From the NCBI RefSeq assembly GCF_001659605.2, contig NC_035161.2:41373956-41437955 (forward strand): DNA of 64,000 nt, read 5' to 3'. This DNA is from Manihot esculenta (Eukaryota > Streptophyta > Magnoliopsida > Malpighiales > Euphorbiaceae). The notes beneath the pieces were generated by a model. That model was not told the origin of the DNA and searched no databases. It saw only the letters and a program-made list of their open reading frames with translations. The position numbers and the translations under genes are program-made. Shown one piece after another: positions 12,901-23,301 of this stretch (the first letter of the stretch is position 1; every line of letters begins with the position of its first letter).

Positions 12901-15900
12901 GTCGTCGAATCTGAACTCTTCGCTCTTGCCTGACTGAACAGTCCTGGCAATCTTGATCAACGCTGGATCCTCATGTTGTTTCTGAGCCACTTGCTCCAGA
13001 AACACGGGTGTAACTTTCATCTGTGCAATCAAAGCACCTGTACCAGTTAACTCTAACTGTAGCCCTTCCTCAACTAACCTGTAGAAGTCCTTCACCACCG
13101 GCCTCCTCTCTGCTGTAATGTGAGATAAACTGCCTAGTGATTTCCGGCTTAAGGCATCGGCTACAACATTTGCCTTTCCCGGATGATACTGGATCCTGCA
13201 ATCATAATCACTAAGCAATTCCACCCACCGTCTCTGCCTCAAGTTTAACTCTCTCTGACTCAGGATGTGCTGTAGGCTCTTATGATCTGTAAAGATCTCA
13301 CATTTCACCCCATAGAGGTAATGCCTCCACATCTTGAGTGCAAAGATAACAGCTGCCATCTCAAGATCGTGTGTTGGATAGTTCAGCTCGTGCTTCTTCA
13401 GCTGTCTAGAAGCATAAGCTATTACTCTGTCATTCTGCATTAACACACAACCCAATCCCACTCGGGACGCATCACAGAACACTGTGAAGTCTTCATCACT
13501 AGTAGGCAGAGCTAACACCGGTGCTGAAGTTAATCTTCTCTTTAACTCTTCAAAGCTCTCTTCACATTGGTCAGACCATGTGACTCTCTGGTTCTTTCTG
13601 GTTAATCTGGTCATAGGAGCCGCTATCTTAGAGAAGTCCTGAACGAACCTCCTGTAGTAGCCTGCCAAACCCAAGAAACTCTTGACCTCTGTCACTGTGG
13701 TGGGTCTAGGCCAATTGGCTACAGCTTCTATCTTCTTGGGGTCCACTGTTATACCTTGATCTGACACTACATGCCCCAAGAATGCAATGCTCCTTAGCCA
13801 GAACTCACACTTGGAGAACTTGGCATATAAACCATGCTCTCTCAAGGTCTGCAGGACTATCCTCAGATGATGGGCATGCTCCTCTGCATTCCTGGAATAC
13901 ACCAAGATATCATCTATGAAGACAATAACAAAGTGATCCAGGTACTCTCTGAAAACTCGGTTCATGAGATCCATGAATGCTGCAGGGGCGTTAGTCAACC
14001 CGAACGGCATCACTAAGAACTCATAATGCCCATATCTGGTCCTGAAAGCTGTCTTAGGTACATCCTCTTCCCTGATTCTCAGCTGATGATAGCCCGATCT
14101 CAGATCTATCTTAGAAAAACAACCTGCTCCTGCTAGCTGGTCGAATAGATCATCGATCCTGGGTAGAGGATACTTATTCTTGGTAGTGACTTTGTTCAAC
14201 TGCCTGTAGTCGATACAAAGTCTAAGGGAGCCATCCTTCTTTCTGACAAACAGCACTGGAGCACCCCAGGGTGAGGTACTTGGACGGATGAAACCCTTGT
14301 CTACCAACTCTTGTAGCTGCTCTTTCAACTCCTTAAGCTCTGCTGGTGCCATCCTGTAGGGAGGAATAGAGATCGGTCTGGTACCAGGCACTAACTCGAT
14401 CTCGAACTCTATTTCCCTACCAGGTGGTAGTCCTGGAAGCTCATCTGGAAACACATCTGGGAACTCTCTGACTACGGGCACTGAACTGGGGTCCCAACCT
14501 GACTGTCTAGCTCTCTCACATGAGCTAGATACCCCTGACATCCCCTCCTGAGCAACCTACGAGCCTGTAGGGCTGATATCAGACCTCTAGGCGTGCCCCT
14601 CCTGTCTCCTCTGAAGACAAACTCAGATCCATCCTCATCTCTGAACTTAACTACCTTGTCTCTGCAGTCCAAGGTAGCACCATATGCAGATAGCCAATCC
14701 ATCCCTAGAATGACGTCAAAATCTGTCAACTCTAGAACCACAAGGTCAGCTGGAAGGCATCTACCATCTATAAATACTGGACTATGTCGACAGACTGTCT
14801 CTGCCAACGATGGATCACACTTAGGACCACTGACCCATAGGGGACACTCTAACCCAGACGTCATCAAACCCACTCTCTCTATGGCTCTGGGAGCAACAAA
14901 GGAATGCGAAGCACCAGGGTCGAACAAAGTATACACCTCAGAACACCCAATGAGGAGATTACCTGACACCACGGTGTTAGAAGTGTTTGCCTCCTGCTGT
15001 GTCATCGTGAAAATCCGCGCCGGAGCTGACGGACCTCCACCTCGGGGACCCGCAGATGAAGAGGCTGACCCTCTCCCTCTGCCTCTGCCCTGCGTCATAC
15101 CTGAAACTGGTGGCTGTGGCATGCTAGCTGGAGCTGTCTGATGGGATGGTGCCGTGAAAGATGCCTGAGGGCACTCACGAGCCATGTGTCCCTCCTGGCC
15201 ACACCTGTAACATCCTGTAATCCCAAAGCGACAAACTCCTCTGTGCGCTTTCCCGCACCTACTACACACTGGAACCTCTGAACCTGAACTCATGCCACTG
15301 CCTAATCCCAGACCTGCTTTAATCTTATTCCAGAACTTATTCTTCTTCGACTTCTGCGTGGAACCACTCCACTTCTTACCACTGGAAGTTGCTGCACCCT
15401 GTGAAGAGGGATCTGACTTACCCCTACCTGGGGTCTTAGAACCAGAAGACTGTGCCGGCTGCTGTTTCACTGTACCCTGTATAATGGCACTAGCCTCCAT
15501 CCTCCGTGCTAAATCCACCACGGTGTGGAAACCCTCCCTCTCGGCTGCATGGATCAAAGAGGAATACCTGGAATGCAGTTTCATAGCATACCTCCTGGCC
15601 TTTTTCTGTTCCGTATCATAGGCCTGTCCTGCATACCGCAGCAACTCCAGAAACCTGTCAGTAAACTCATCAATACTCATATCCTCTGTCTGCTTGAGCT
15701 GCTCAAACTCTATCATCTTTAGCTCTTTCGAACTATCTGGAAATGCCCATCCGGCAAACTCATTAGCAAACTCCTCCCAAGACATGTTATCCAACCTAGG
15801 GTCCACATAGACGCCAAACCATTCCTTCGCCTTCTTACATTTTAAAGTGAACCCTGCCATCTGAATGGCTCTGGTATCATCTGCCCCTAGCTCATCTGCT

Positions 15901-18900
15901 ATCATCTTGACTGCTTTAATGTACTCAAACGGATCATCTCCTGATTGATACTTAGGAGCATCTAACTTTAGGTAATCAGTCATCTTTACCTTGCTCCTCA
16001 CAGATGGGCCAGGTTGAGGTGTTTGGATAACTGGGGCTTCTGGTTGTACCACTGGTGGTGGTGGGGGAGGTGCAGAACTTTCTGGTGTAGAGTATGCTGG
16101 ACTAGGGTAAAAAGGTGAGGGTGGATACATGGGATATGGCGGATATGGGGGGTAATACGGTGGATAAGGCATATATGTGGAATATGGGTGAAAACTCGGA
16201 TAATCCGATGTACCTCCCATCGAATATCCTGGGCCTTGTGGGTAGGGCTGATAGTGGGGTGGATAACCATACCCCGAGGCCTGACCGCCTCCCTGTGATG
16301 ATCCCACATCCTCCTCCATAGTGCCAACACCTAACCCTCCATCCCTTCTTGGATCCACATCCATCTCTTCCCTTGTATCACTAGATCTTCTTCTCTGTTC
16401 TGTCTCCCTCCTGCTTTCATCAAAAAACCTTCTAGGGTCCCTTGATGATCTTTCTCTGCCTGCCCTTTGGGACATAGCTCTTGGCAAAGCAGGGGGACGC
16501 CCTTCCATACCCTCATTCTCGGGCGGAGCTCCAGTCAATCTAGCTGATCGACGGGTTCCTCTCATCTTAGCTTCTGAAAACAGAACATAACATATCATTA
16601 AATGCACATGTATAAGTCATGGCATTACATAGCATCAAGACAGGACTCAACATCCTATCCTAGTGGACATGATTTTCCTATTGTGCTTGCCCTCTAACAC
16701 AACCTCTTTCCGATGTGAGATCTCTCTCATCCCTGAGCATCTTAGCTCAGCACACCGTACTCTAGAGGCCCTATGCTCTGATACCAATCTGTAACAGCCC
16801 GCTTACCGGACCATCACCGGCACTAGGATCCAGATCGGCTTAAGGCCGCCGGGACCCGTAGTAAGCCTACTGTCAACTCTGTGTACCTGATAAATCCCAT
16901 ACATGATCATACTTAAGCTTAAAACTGTTACTTACTCTTTCTGATTCTTTTGTTTTTTTCTTTCTTTCCTTTTCTAACTTTTCTTTTCTTGCAACTTTTC
17001 TCATCAACTAAGCCTGGACTATGCATGCTCTGTCTGTATGCACTCAAAGAGTGATACCTGCTATGGTACCATACAGTGACTACAGAGATAGAAAGACTAC
17101 CATGCACCAAGCTTAGCTCATCATCATCACAACATTATCTCAATCATATATAACATAAAAGGATCATGTGCAAAGGGATAACAAGCACTAGGGCCAAGCA
17201 CAACGCTATAACTCACTATATAACTTACTATTACATCATTACTATACATTACATAAACTCTGTATTGTACATCATTATCATGTCCACTACTCTATACTAT
17301 TACATATGCCTTTTACCCTTGCTATCTCTTTCCTTTTCTCTTCTCTGAGGCCCTGTAAAATGGGGTTAGGGAGAGGGATGAGCTGCTAAAGCCCAGTGAG
17401 CGGAATCTATAAAAATCACATTTCAAACATGCTATCATATGATGCGATCACGGCACAAACATTTCACATCTCGGATTGGACATGATCCCAAAACTCCCTC
17501 TGTCAGTGCCCGGCCCCCAAAGGAGCTCACACAGGTCTTTCACTAACTACTCATGGTGCCCGACCCTATAAGGGCTCTCACAGGACTCATCCAAGGTAAA
17601 TGCCCGGCCCCAAAGGAGCTCACACAGGACATACAATAATGACAGACTTATGGGCTATTGAGATCGCCTCGGTCCAACCCACATATACAAGTAATAATGC
17701 AATGCATCAACTTAGTGAATACTAATGCAAAGCATCCTACATAAACATGGCATTGATGATGCATGAATCATGCTAAAACAGTTCTTAACTTTTGAAAATA
17801 GTTCTGTTCCACTCACCTCTGTCAACTGCTGAGCAGTCTCTGTAACTCTAACTCTGTGGGCCTCCTTGGTCTCTCGGGTCCGTACCTACACAGGTGGACT
17901 CAAATGAGGACCAACCTTACTTAAACATAACTCTTACTATCTCCCCAAAACCCTTCTAAAACATCATAGGCATGCATGGAAAAATGGGTAAAAGAAGGCT
18001 GGACTGGGCACTTTCGGCGGCTGGTTCGGCGGCCGAAACCTCCCTCCAGAGACGAAACTCATGCACTTTCGGCGGCCGAACTTCCTCTTTCGGCGGCCGA
18101 AAGTCTCTTTCTCACCCAAAAGCCTAGCTTTCGGGGGCAAGGTTTGGCAGCCGAACCTGCCTCCACAAGGGGTTCGGCGGCCGAACCTTGCTTCGGCGGC
18201 CGAACCTGGATTCTCCAGAAAGGTAGAATCCGAGCACAACTCATGCTCTCAGCCTCCAAACTCCTAGCAAACACCCATAACATGCATACCAACACTTCTC
18301 AACTAACATATAACATAACTCATGCATATAGAGGCCTAAAAACTAGTTCAAGCCCCAAAAACTACAACAAAACGCATATGAGCCACATATGCTCAAACTC
18401 ATGCTTATACCCCAAAACATGCCATAAACCTCTCAAAAACTTCTAAAACTTGCTTTAAACATAAGGGGAGGTGAGGATCCATGCTTACCTCTGGCAGAAC
18501 TAGAGGATTGATGATCCAAGCTTGGAGATGGGGAAAAACTCACTCAAACTCTCCAAGTGCTCAACTTTGCTTCCTTTTGCTCAAATCTCTAAAACAAAGC
18601 TCAAATCAAGTTAAAACATGCAAGATTGGAGGAAAACATGAGAAATCACACCAAGGAGAGCTTGAACCTACCTTTGACCCAAAAACAGAGTGTTTAACAC
18701 TCAAATCTCGGGCAAAAGGGGCTTTTGTAGTGGCCAACCTACCCTTCCTTCGGCGGCCTAACGTGCATGCGAAACCATGCAACTTTCGGCGGCCGAACTT
18801 CACCTTTGGCGGCCGAACCTGGCTTTTGTCCCCTTGGCCTTTTCATTTCAAAACTCAATTTTCTTAACTCAAAACATGTAAACATGATAACAACACTAAA

Positions 18901-21900
18901 ATACCCTTAGGGCAAACTCCGACATCCTCGAATCCCGACTTCCAACGGAAAATCCGCCAGAAAGTAGGAATTCCGATACCGGGGTCTAGCCGGGTATTAC
19001 ACAGGACGAGTCACCCTCAAATAATTCAGCTTGCCAACTAATCTTCTATACCTTTTAGGATCTGCAAATGGCTCACTGTCTTTTGTGGTAAGTTGAAGGT
19101 TAGGGGTCATTGGGGCACTACAAGGCTTAGCACCCAATTTTCCTGTTTCTGCTAATAAATCAAGAACATATTTTCTTTGAGACAAGAAGATGCCTTTCTT
19201 ACACCACATAACTTCGATTCTCAAGAAATATTTCAATGAACCCAAATCCTTTGTATGAAACTGTATTTTAAGAAATTCTTTTAGGGATGTGATGCCAGCA
19301 ATGTCACTTCCTGTAATAACGATATCATCCACATATACTACAAGCAGAATTACTCCACTATCAGAATTTCTATAAAACACTGAGTGATCACATTTACTCA
19401 TCTTCATTCCAAACTGTTGGACCACCTCACTTAACTTGCCAAACCATGCCCGAGGACTCTGTTTCAAGCCATAAAAGGATTTTCAAAGTCTACAAACCTT
19501 GCCTGACTCCCCCTGAGCAACAAAACTAGGTGGTTGCTCAATATAAACCTCCTCCTGAAGATCACCATGATGAAAAGCATTTTTAACATCCAGTTGATGC
19601 AAAGGCCAATCATGTGTAGCTGCTAAGGAAATAAACAATCGAACAAAGGCGAGCTTGGCAACTGGGGAAAATGTATCAGAATAGTCAACTCATAAGTTTG
19701 TGCATAATCTTTGGCCACTAAACGGGCCTTGAGGCGAGCAACAGATCCATCAGGATTTACTTTCACGGAAAACACCCATTTGCATCCAATAGCCCGCTTT
19801 TCTGGGGCAAGGACATCAATTCCCAAGTACCATTAGTGTCAAGGGCCATCATTTCCTCTTCCATTGCAGCACGCCAACCAGGATGGGACAAAGCCTCAAT
19901 AATAGTTTTGGGAATTGAAATAGAATCTAAAGCAGTGGCAAAACAACGAGAAGAAGAGGATAATTGATCATAAGAGACATAAGTTGAAATAGGATAAGTG
20001 CAAGTACGTTTACCTTTGCGAAGAGCAATAGGTAAATTCAAATCAGACAGTCAAGGATCAATGGGAGCAGGATCTGTCAACGAAGAAGCGGGTAATGGAG
20101 CGGATTCAGAGTCCTCTAAGCATCTGGAATACACATGAAAGATTGGAGGACGACCTGACACATGAGCGAAAGGTGTAGTAGTATGAGAAGACAGAGAGCG
20201 AACAGTGTATAACAAGAGATCAACTTCCTCCCCTTGAGTGTTATAAACAGATGATGGCAAAAAAAAACGAAGTGGACTCAAAGAATGTTACATCCGCAGA
20301 CATAAGATACCGATTCAGATCAGAAGAAAAACAACGATACCCTTTCTGATGTCGAGAGTAGCCAAGGAAGACACATTTGAGTGATTTGGGATCCAATTTA
20401 GTAACCTGTGGACGAACATCATAAACAAAACAAGTACACCCAAAGATATGTGGCTCAATAGGAAACAAAGATTTAGTGGGAAACAAAATATTATAAAGAA
20501 TATCACCATGAAGGATGGAGGAAGGCATGCGATTGATCAAAAAACAAGCCGTGGATACAACATCAGTCCAAAAACATTTAGGTACTTTCATTTGGAATAA
20601 GAGGGCTCTGGCTACTTCAAGACGATGTCGATTTTTTTTTTCGGCAACTCTATTTTGTGAAGGAGTGTCAACACAAGAGGACTGATGAAGAATCCCTTTT
20701 TGTAACAAATAGGATTGAAATTCCTCAGAGAGATACTCTTTAGCATTATCACTTTGCAATATACGAATGGAAATATTGAATTGGGTTTGGATTTCAGCAT
20801 GAAACGCACAAAAGATAGAAAATAATTCTGAACGACTCTTCATTAAAAATAACCAAGTAGTACGAGAGAAGTCATCAACAAAAGTAACAAAGTACTTAAA
20901 GCCAGATTTAGACACAGTAGGACAATGACCCCAAACATTTGAATGTACTAACTCAAAGGGGGACGAAGCCCGTTTGTTGACTCGAGACACTGAAGGTAAA
21001 TGACGATGTTTGGCAAATTGACAAGACTCACAATCTAAAACAAACAAAGAATGAAACTGTGGATATAACATCTTCAAAGCCAAGAGAGAAGGATGCCCCA
21101 AACGTCAATGAACATCAAAAGGTGTTAAACGCGTGGAACATATAAGAGATCTAGGTAGTTGCTGATCCAAGACGTAGAGACCCTCTGACTCACGCCCTCT
21201 ACCAATAATCTGCTTCATCGAAAGATCATGAAAAATACAGTGATCAGGAAAGAATGAGACACAACAATTCAATGCACGAGTGAGTTTACTAACAGAAAGC
21301 AAATTAAATGCGAACTTAGGGAGACATAACACAGAGGATACAGAAAGAGAAGGGGTTAAGTTGACATGACCAGAACCCATGACAAAAGATTTAGTACCAT
21401 CAGCAAGTGTAACATAAGAAAGCGATGCATGAGACTCAAGATTGGACAAAAGGGTAAAATTACTTGACATATGATCGGTAGCACCAGAATCAATAACCCA
21501 TTTGGAGAATGAAGATACAAGACATGCAGTAGAGTTACATGGCTCGGCAATTGCAGTGATAGAGGAGGAATTATAGGATTTCAGAGATGCTTGGTATTGG
21601 ATAAATTGTGCATACTCATATGCAGATATTAAAATTTCCTGATCTGAAGGGGCCTCAACTGCCATATGCGCCATTTATGTGCGCTAATTCTTATTCTGTA
21701 GAACAGTATCCGTGAACAGTACCGATGAACAGTGCCGTGAATAGTACCCGTAAACAGTACCGGAAAAAAAAAATACCTCCACCCAACACCCGAACGGCAA
21801 ACAAACCTTAGATCTGACAAGGGGACGGTGTGGCAACTCCAGCTACGGTGAGATCCACATGTTACCCTTTATGGGTAACCCAAATGAACAGAGCCCTAAG

Positions 21901-22296
21901 TCTCCAAAAAAAAATTTTAAACTTGACGAGAGAGTAAAAAAATTAAATCTCTACGAGAAAGGCTCTAATACCATGTAGAAGGATAATATTTGTTGTTGTA
22001 TCACAATAAAGATTACAATCTATTTATACATGAGAGACAATATCTAAACAGAAAGGAAAATCAAGCCTATGATTATATAATCCTTAAGATTAAGTAACTA
22101 ACCCATCTATCAATATTTACTTCCTATATTAACATATTTACTTTCTATAACCTATAACAATAAGAACTTAATTTCAAGTGCCATCAAATGCATTAGACTA
22201 TATCTGATCTGGTGGTGTTGAGAAGGAATTACTCCACACTTATTGGAGGTTTAGATACCATTTATTCATCATCACATTTTTCTGCTGGAGTATTGA

Positions 22297-22356
<60 letters not shown>

Positions 22357-23154
22357 CATGCAATTACAATCTCATGGAAATCTCTGATACACTTGGTATG
22401 AGAATTTGACTTTATCTTGAGCTCATTTCTGCTAGACTTACTCAGCAATTGGTTGAATTTCTTTTCTTTCCATTTTTGCTTTGTTCTCGGCTGTTTAATT
22501 CTTATTAAATGGATGAAAATAAATTAATGATCGTGTACTAATTTATTTTCCACTGTTGATGTGCTATATATATATATATAGTCCAAGTGTACTACATAGA
22601 TTCCCATCTTTTCTTACATATATCTCACTTTTAATTTTGAGTTTTGACTGAATAATAGATAAATGTTCATCCTATTAAACAAATTGAATATTTTGCGGAT
22701 GCAGAATGACTTAGACCGCATGCAGCTGCCCAGCTCTATCCGGTGGCGTATCCAATCTGCAATGCCAGTTCTTCTTCCTTCAGTAAGATGGTTCTTCTCT
22801 TGCCATTTATCATCTGTTCCTGTTGTTGCTGTTGCTTCACTTCAACCTAGCATTACAATTTCTGGGTTTCACTCTGGAAACCCCTCGCAGAAAAATCCTC
22901 TTCCATTGGCACGAACAGCAATGAATGTGCCAGGGAAGTCCAGGCCATTGCCATTGCAACAGGAAAATGATATGGAAATTGACCCATGGACGCTGTTGGA
23001 AGATGGCACAGGATCAGGTCCTTCTTTGAGTAACACTGCTGTGATTGGCAGTGGTGACCATCCTCATCTTCGAGCCACCAGCTGGCTTAAGGGAGCTGTA
23101 AGGGCCAGGAGGACAGACCTCACTTATATTGGTGCCGTTGATGATGACAGCTGA
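902..23154 (+). CDS. MED12: Mediator of RNA polymerase II transcription subunit 12 (3' part, 6 exons)
   Basis: MED12 belongs to the CDK8 kinase module of Mediator (MED12, MED13, CDK8, cyclin C). The module acts in the nucleus as a switchable regulator of Pol II transcription; the Arabidopsis gene is also called CRP or CCT. Exons by splice signals and phase are 902-1051, 1136-1483, 1607-4017, 4545-7130, 7688-8012 and 22705-23154. They join in frame to about 2089 codons, stopping with TGA at 23152-23154. The Med12 domain is visible at the start ([32 protein letters not shown]), followed by the conserved [11 protein letters not shown] and [17 protein letters not shown] blocks. Two very large exons carry most of the protein, and an acidic/basic low-complexity linker ([12 protein letters not shown]) lies in exon 3. 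The N-terminus is outside the window. The last intron is 14.7 kb because of nested retroelements, yet the flanking exons join cleanly at phase 0 (LESLQ / NDLDRM), so the gene looks functional. Confidence 0.95.
8346..8350. repeat. Copia target-site duplication (left), ATAAG
   Basis: The same five bases stand immediately outside both Copia LTRs (8346-8350 and 22160-22164), which marks one complete insertion event. Confidence 0.9.
8351..8536 (-). repeat. Copia 3' LTR (element orientation)
   Basis: This 186-bp LTR differs from the copy at 21974-22159 at seven positions by eye, all C/T or G/A. The adjacent polypurine tract (on the minus strand, AAGGGGAG) lies at 8537-8545. Confidence 0.92.
8544..9253 (-). 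pseudogene. Copia RNase H remnant (3' part) with internal duplication
   Basis: This piece completes the Copia pol cut at 19006. It shows [30 protein letters not shown], the SSAESEYRA block, [30 protein letters not shown] and the C-terminal GDIFTKAL. An 87-bp in-frame tandem duplication (8844-9017) repeats the [25 protein letters not shown] segment. The outer copy has a CGA to TGA stop after SAESEY. Confidence 0.88.
8844..9017. repeat. 87-bp tandem duplication inside Copia RNase H
   Basis: Units 8844-8930 and 8931-9017 are identical except for three transitions. The duplication adds exactly 29 codons, so it keeps the frame. Confidence 0.92.
9254..9258. repeat. Gypsy target-site duplication (left), CAGGA
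   Basis: Identical to 19002-19006. It lies inside the Copia RT/RNase H coding region and so proves the Gypsy element landed in the Copia element. Confidence 0.93.
9259..11471 (-). repeat. Gypsy 3' LTR (element orientation)
   Basis: This 2213-bp LTR contains nine copies of a CG-rich near-palindrome built on TTCGGCGGCCGAA (six at about 10480-10670, three at about 11218-11285). It also holds three imperfect units of a TGCCCGGCCC…GCTCACACAGG repeat at about 9992-10100. The small open frames inside it occur identically in the other LTR and have no protein similarity that I recognise. Confidence 0.95.
11473..11484 (-). promoter_or_regulatory. Gypsy polypurine tract
   Basis: On the minus strand a purine run with seven G residues directly precedes the 3' LTR. 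It is the expected plus-strand priming site for reverse transcription. Confidence 0.85.
11578..14541 (-). CDS. Gypsy pol: reverse transcriptase, RNase H, integrase, chromodomain
   Basis: A 987-codon open frame. RT motifs in order are [23 protein letters not shown] and the catalytic [10 protein letters not shown]. RNase H ([21 protein letters not shown]) follows. The integrase has the HHCC zinc finger (H…H…CEICQ) and the D,D,E core ([34 protein letters not shown]). A C-terminal chromodomain ends in [17 protein letters not shown]. Apart from the missing linkage to gag-protease every catalytic motif looks intact. The real coding start is unclear, because the first ATG simply lies in the overlap with the gag frame. 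Confidence 0.94.
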   Translation of the reverse strand: MSGVSSSCERARQSGWDPSSVPVVREFPDVFPDELPGLPPGREIEFEIELVPGTRPISIPPYRMAPAELKELKEQLQELVDKGFIRPSTSPWGAPVLFVRKKDGSLRLCIDYRQLNKVTTKNKYPLPRIDDLFDQLAGAGCFSKIDLRSGYHQLRIREEDVPKTAFRTRYGHYEFLVMPFGLTNAPAAFMDLMNRVFREYLDHFVIVFIDDILVYSRNAEEHAHHLRIVLQTLREHGLYAKFSKCEFWLRSIAFLGHVVSDQGITVDPKKIEAVANWPRPTTVTEVKSFLGLAGYYRRFVQDFSKIAAPMTRLTRKNQRVTWSDQCEESFEELKRRLTSAPVLALPTSDEDFTVFCDASRVGLGCVLMQNDRVIAYASRQLKKHELNYPTHDLEMAAVIFALKMWRHYLYGVKCEIFTDHKSLQHILSQRELNLRQRRWVELLSDYDCRIQYHPGKANVVADALSRKSLGSLSHITAERRPVVKDFYRLVEEGLQLELTGTGALIAQMKVTPVFLEQVAQKQHEDPALIKIARTVQSGKSEEFRFDDQGILRYGHRLCVPDDISLKGDIMREAHNARYSIHPGATKMYQDLKKVYWWPSMKREVAQFVSACEICQRVKLEHQKPAGMLNPLPIPEWKWENIAMDFVVGLPATSNRLDSIWVIVDRLTKSAHFIPVRSGYSVDKLAQVYVEEVVRLHGAPVSIVSDRGPQFTSRFWRSLQEAMGTRLDFSTAFHPQTDGQSERTIQTIEDMLRMCVLDFGGSWRQHLPLVEFAYNNSHHASIGMAPYEALYGRKCRSPVCWEEVGERSLAGPELVEITNRVVPIIRERLKTAVSRQKSYADVRRKHIEFEEGDLVLLKVSPMKGVVRFGRKGKLAPRYIGPFEILQKIGNVSYKLDLPRSMERIHPVFHVSMLRKFVSDPSKVLSEPDVEILGDLTYVEQPVRIIDTQIRKLRNKEIPMVKVLWNHHNIEECTWETRESMLRQYPHLF
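14472..16607 (-). CDS. Gypsy gag-protease polyprotein
   Basis: This 711-codon frame encodes the structural half of the element. A Pro/Tyr-rich, low-complexity N-terminus is followed by the retrotransposon gag capsid domain ([23 protein letters not shown] region). Then come the CCHC zinc knuckle ([14 protein letters not shown]) and the aspartic protease with its active-site block [11 protein letters not shown] and the downstream VILGMDWLS. The first methionine lies in the untranslated leader; the more likely start is the later [12 protein letters not shown], 14 residues in. The frame ends at a TAG (14472-14474), where the related single-ORF elements read straight into RT. The pol frame overlaps it by 70 bases in the -1 frame. 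Confidence 0.92.
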   Translation of the reverse strand: MHLMICYVLFSEAKMRGTRRSARLTGAPPENEGMEGRPPALPRAMSQRAGRERSSRDPRRFFDESRRETEQRRRSSDTREEMDVDPRRDGGLGVGTMEEDVGSSQGGGQASGYGYPPHYQPYPQGPGYSMGGTSDYPSFHPYSTYMPYPPYYPPYPPYPMYPPSPFYPSPAYSTPESSAPPPPPPVVQPEAPVIQTPQPGPSVRSKVKMTDYLKLDAPKYQSGDDPFEYIKAVKMIADELGADDTRAIQMAGFTLKCKKAKEWFGVYVDPRLDNMSWEEFANEFAGWAFPDSSKELKMIEFEQLKQTEDMSIDEFTDRFLELLRYAGQAYDTEQKKARRYAMKLHSRYSSLIHAAEREGFHTVVDLARRMEASAIIQGTVKQQPAQSSGSKTPGRGKSDPSSQGAATSSGKKWSGSTQKSKKNKFWNKIKAGLGLGSGMSSGSEVPVCSRCGKAHRGVCRFGITGCYRCGQEGHMARECPQASFTAPSHQTAPASMPQPPVSGMTQGRGRGRGSASSSAGPRGGGPSAPARIFTMTQQEANTSNTVVSGNLLIGCSEVYTLFDPGASHSFVAPRAIERVGLMTSGLECPLWVSGPKCDPSLAETVCRHSPVFIDGRCLPADLVVLELTDFDVILGMDWLSAYGATLDCRDKVVKFRDEDGSEFVFRGDRRGTPRGLISALQARRLLRRGCQGYLAHVRELDSQVGTPVQCP
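16775..16786 (-). promoter_or_regulatory. Gypsy primer binding site (initiator-Met tRNA type)
   Basis: On the minus strand TGGTATCAGAGC stands three bases inside the 5' LTR. This is the usual plant LTR-retrotransposon primer site complementary to the 3' end of initiator tRNA-Met. Confidence 0.9.
16790..19001 (-). repeat. Gypsy 5' LTR (element orientation)
   Basis: Copy of 9259-11471 at a constant offset of 7531 bases. Differences seen: A versus T near 9834/17365, C versus T near 11275/18806, and one A fewer in the run near 11340/18871. Confidence 0.95.
19002..19006. repeat. Gypsy target-site duplication (right), CAGGA
   Basis: Identical to 9254-9258, immediately after the terminal ACA of the LTR. 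Confidence 0.93.
19007..20281 (-). pseudogene. Copia reverse transcriptase remnant (5' part)
   Basis: Pieces of the RT domain lie in several minus frames: [16 protein letters not shown] (around 19870), [25 protein letters not shown] (around 19750), and the catalytic block [13 protein letters not shown] (19300-19350). Frameshifts separate the pieces. The RT/RNase H junction is cut at 19006 by the Gypsy insertion and resumes at 9253. Confidence 0.85.
20241..21101 (-). pseudogene. Copia integrase remnant
   Basis: Continues the protease frame after the TGA. It shows the CESCQFAKH zinc-binding Cys pair and the integrase core: the first Asp in the [10 protein letters not shown] block, the second in [10 protein letters not shown], then a degraded [10 protein letters not shown] stretch where the family has N-G-x-AERKNRH. 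A 3' frame loss occurs near 20260, after FFESTSFFF, in an A-rich run. No longer functional. Confidence 0.85.
21105..21674 (-). pseudogene. Copia protease / GAG-pre-integrase remnant
   Basis: The minus-strand frame holds the aspartic protease core ([13 protein letters not shown]) and a GAG-pre-integrase region ([10 protein letters not shown]). It ends in a TGA at 21105-21107, exactly where the family has the …H-x-RLGHPS integrase zinc-binding stretch, and the same frame continues directly afterwards at 21101. A TGG to TGA transition would explain it. The usual gag capsid region is missing: fewer than 300 bases separate this frame from the 5' LTR. Confidence 0.85.
21974..22159 (-). repeat. Copia 5' LTR (element orientation)
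   Basis: This is the partner of the LTR at 8351-8536. The primer binding site complementary to the 3' end of initiator-Met tRNA lies directly inside it at 21961-21973. Confidence 0.92.
22160..22164. repeat. Copia target-site duplication (right), ATAAG
   Basis: Matches 8346-8350 exactly, directly after the terminal ACA of the right LTR. Confidence 0.9.
22301..22354. repeat. AT dinucleotide microsatellite
   Basis: About 27 uninterrupted AT units lie in the MED12 intron, about 350 bases before the last-exon acceptor. Confidence 0.95.
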
Positions 23155-23301
23155 TTAAAGTTAACTTTCATTCTTGGTTTGGCTTGGAGTCACCAATTCC
23201 CTCGACAGGTAACAATTTTGTTTGTCATGCGTATTTGGCATCAGGCTTCCACATTGTTTTTGCCCTTCCTCCCTTTAATAGCTAGGGGAGCTGTGAGAGA
23301 C

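Larger units (their letters stand above)
9259..19001 (-). mobile_element. Ty3/Gypsy chromovirus (Tekay/Del-like), nearly intact and very young
   Basis: The two long LTRs, 9259-11471 (2213 bp) and 16790-19001 (2212 bp), begin TGTAACA and end TATTACA. They are flanked by the 5-bp duplication CAGGA at 9254-9258 and 19002-19006. By eye they differ by only two substitutions and one 1-bp indel. The primer binding site TGGTATCAGAGC (minus strand, 16775-16786) matches an initiator-Met tRNA site, and the G-rich polypurine tract lies at 11473-11484. Internal coding: gag-protease (14472-16607) then RT-RNase H-integrase-chromodomain (11578-14541). The chromodomain and long LTRs point to the Tekay/Del clade of chromoviruses. 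The only coding defect seen is a frame break between protease and RT. Confidence 0.97.
8351..22159 (-). mobile_element. Ty1/Copia LTR retrotransposon, decayed and split by a Gypsy insertion
   Basis: Two 186-bp LTRs (8351-8536 and 21974-22159) begin TG and end CA. They are flanked by the 5-bp duplication ATAAG at 8346-8350 and 22160-22164. Without the insertion the element is about 4.06 kb. On the minus strand the primer binding site TGGTATTAGAGCC (21961-21973) follows the 5' LTR and resembles an initiator-Met tRNA site. A purine tract (8537-8545) precedes the 3' LTR. The LTRs differ at 7 of 186 positions, all transitions. Coding remnants run in Copia order: protease, integrase, reverse transcriptase, RNase H. 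Most of gag is missing and several frames are broken. Confidence 0.95.
8013..22704 (+). other. Giant last intron of MED12, mostly transposon
   Basis: The intron has a GT donor at 8013 and an acceptor (gcggatgcag) ending at 22704, phase 0. Without the two insertions it would be under 0.9 kb: 8013-8350 and 22165-22704 are the original flanks. Both elements are antisense to MED12. An AT dinucleotide run (22301-22354) and a shorter one near 22562-22581 sit between the insertion and the acceptor. Confidence 0.9.

Noticed and set aside
15998..16590. Extra open frames overlapping gag on both strands
   Set aside because: They are shadows of the Pro/Tyr-rich gag sequence.
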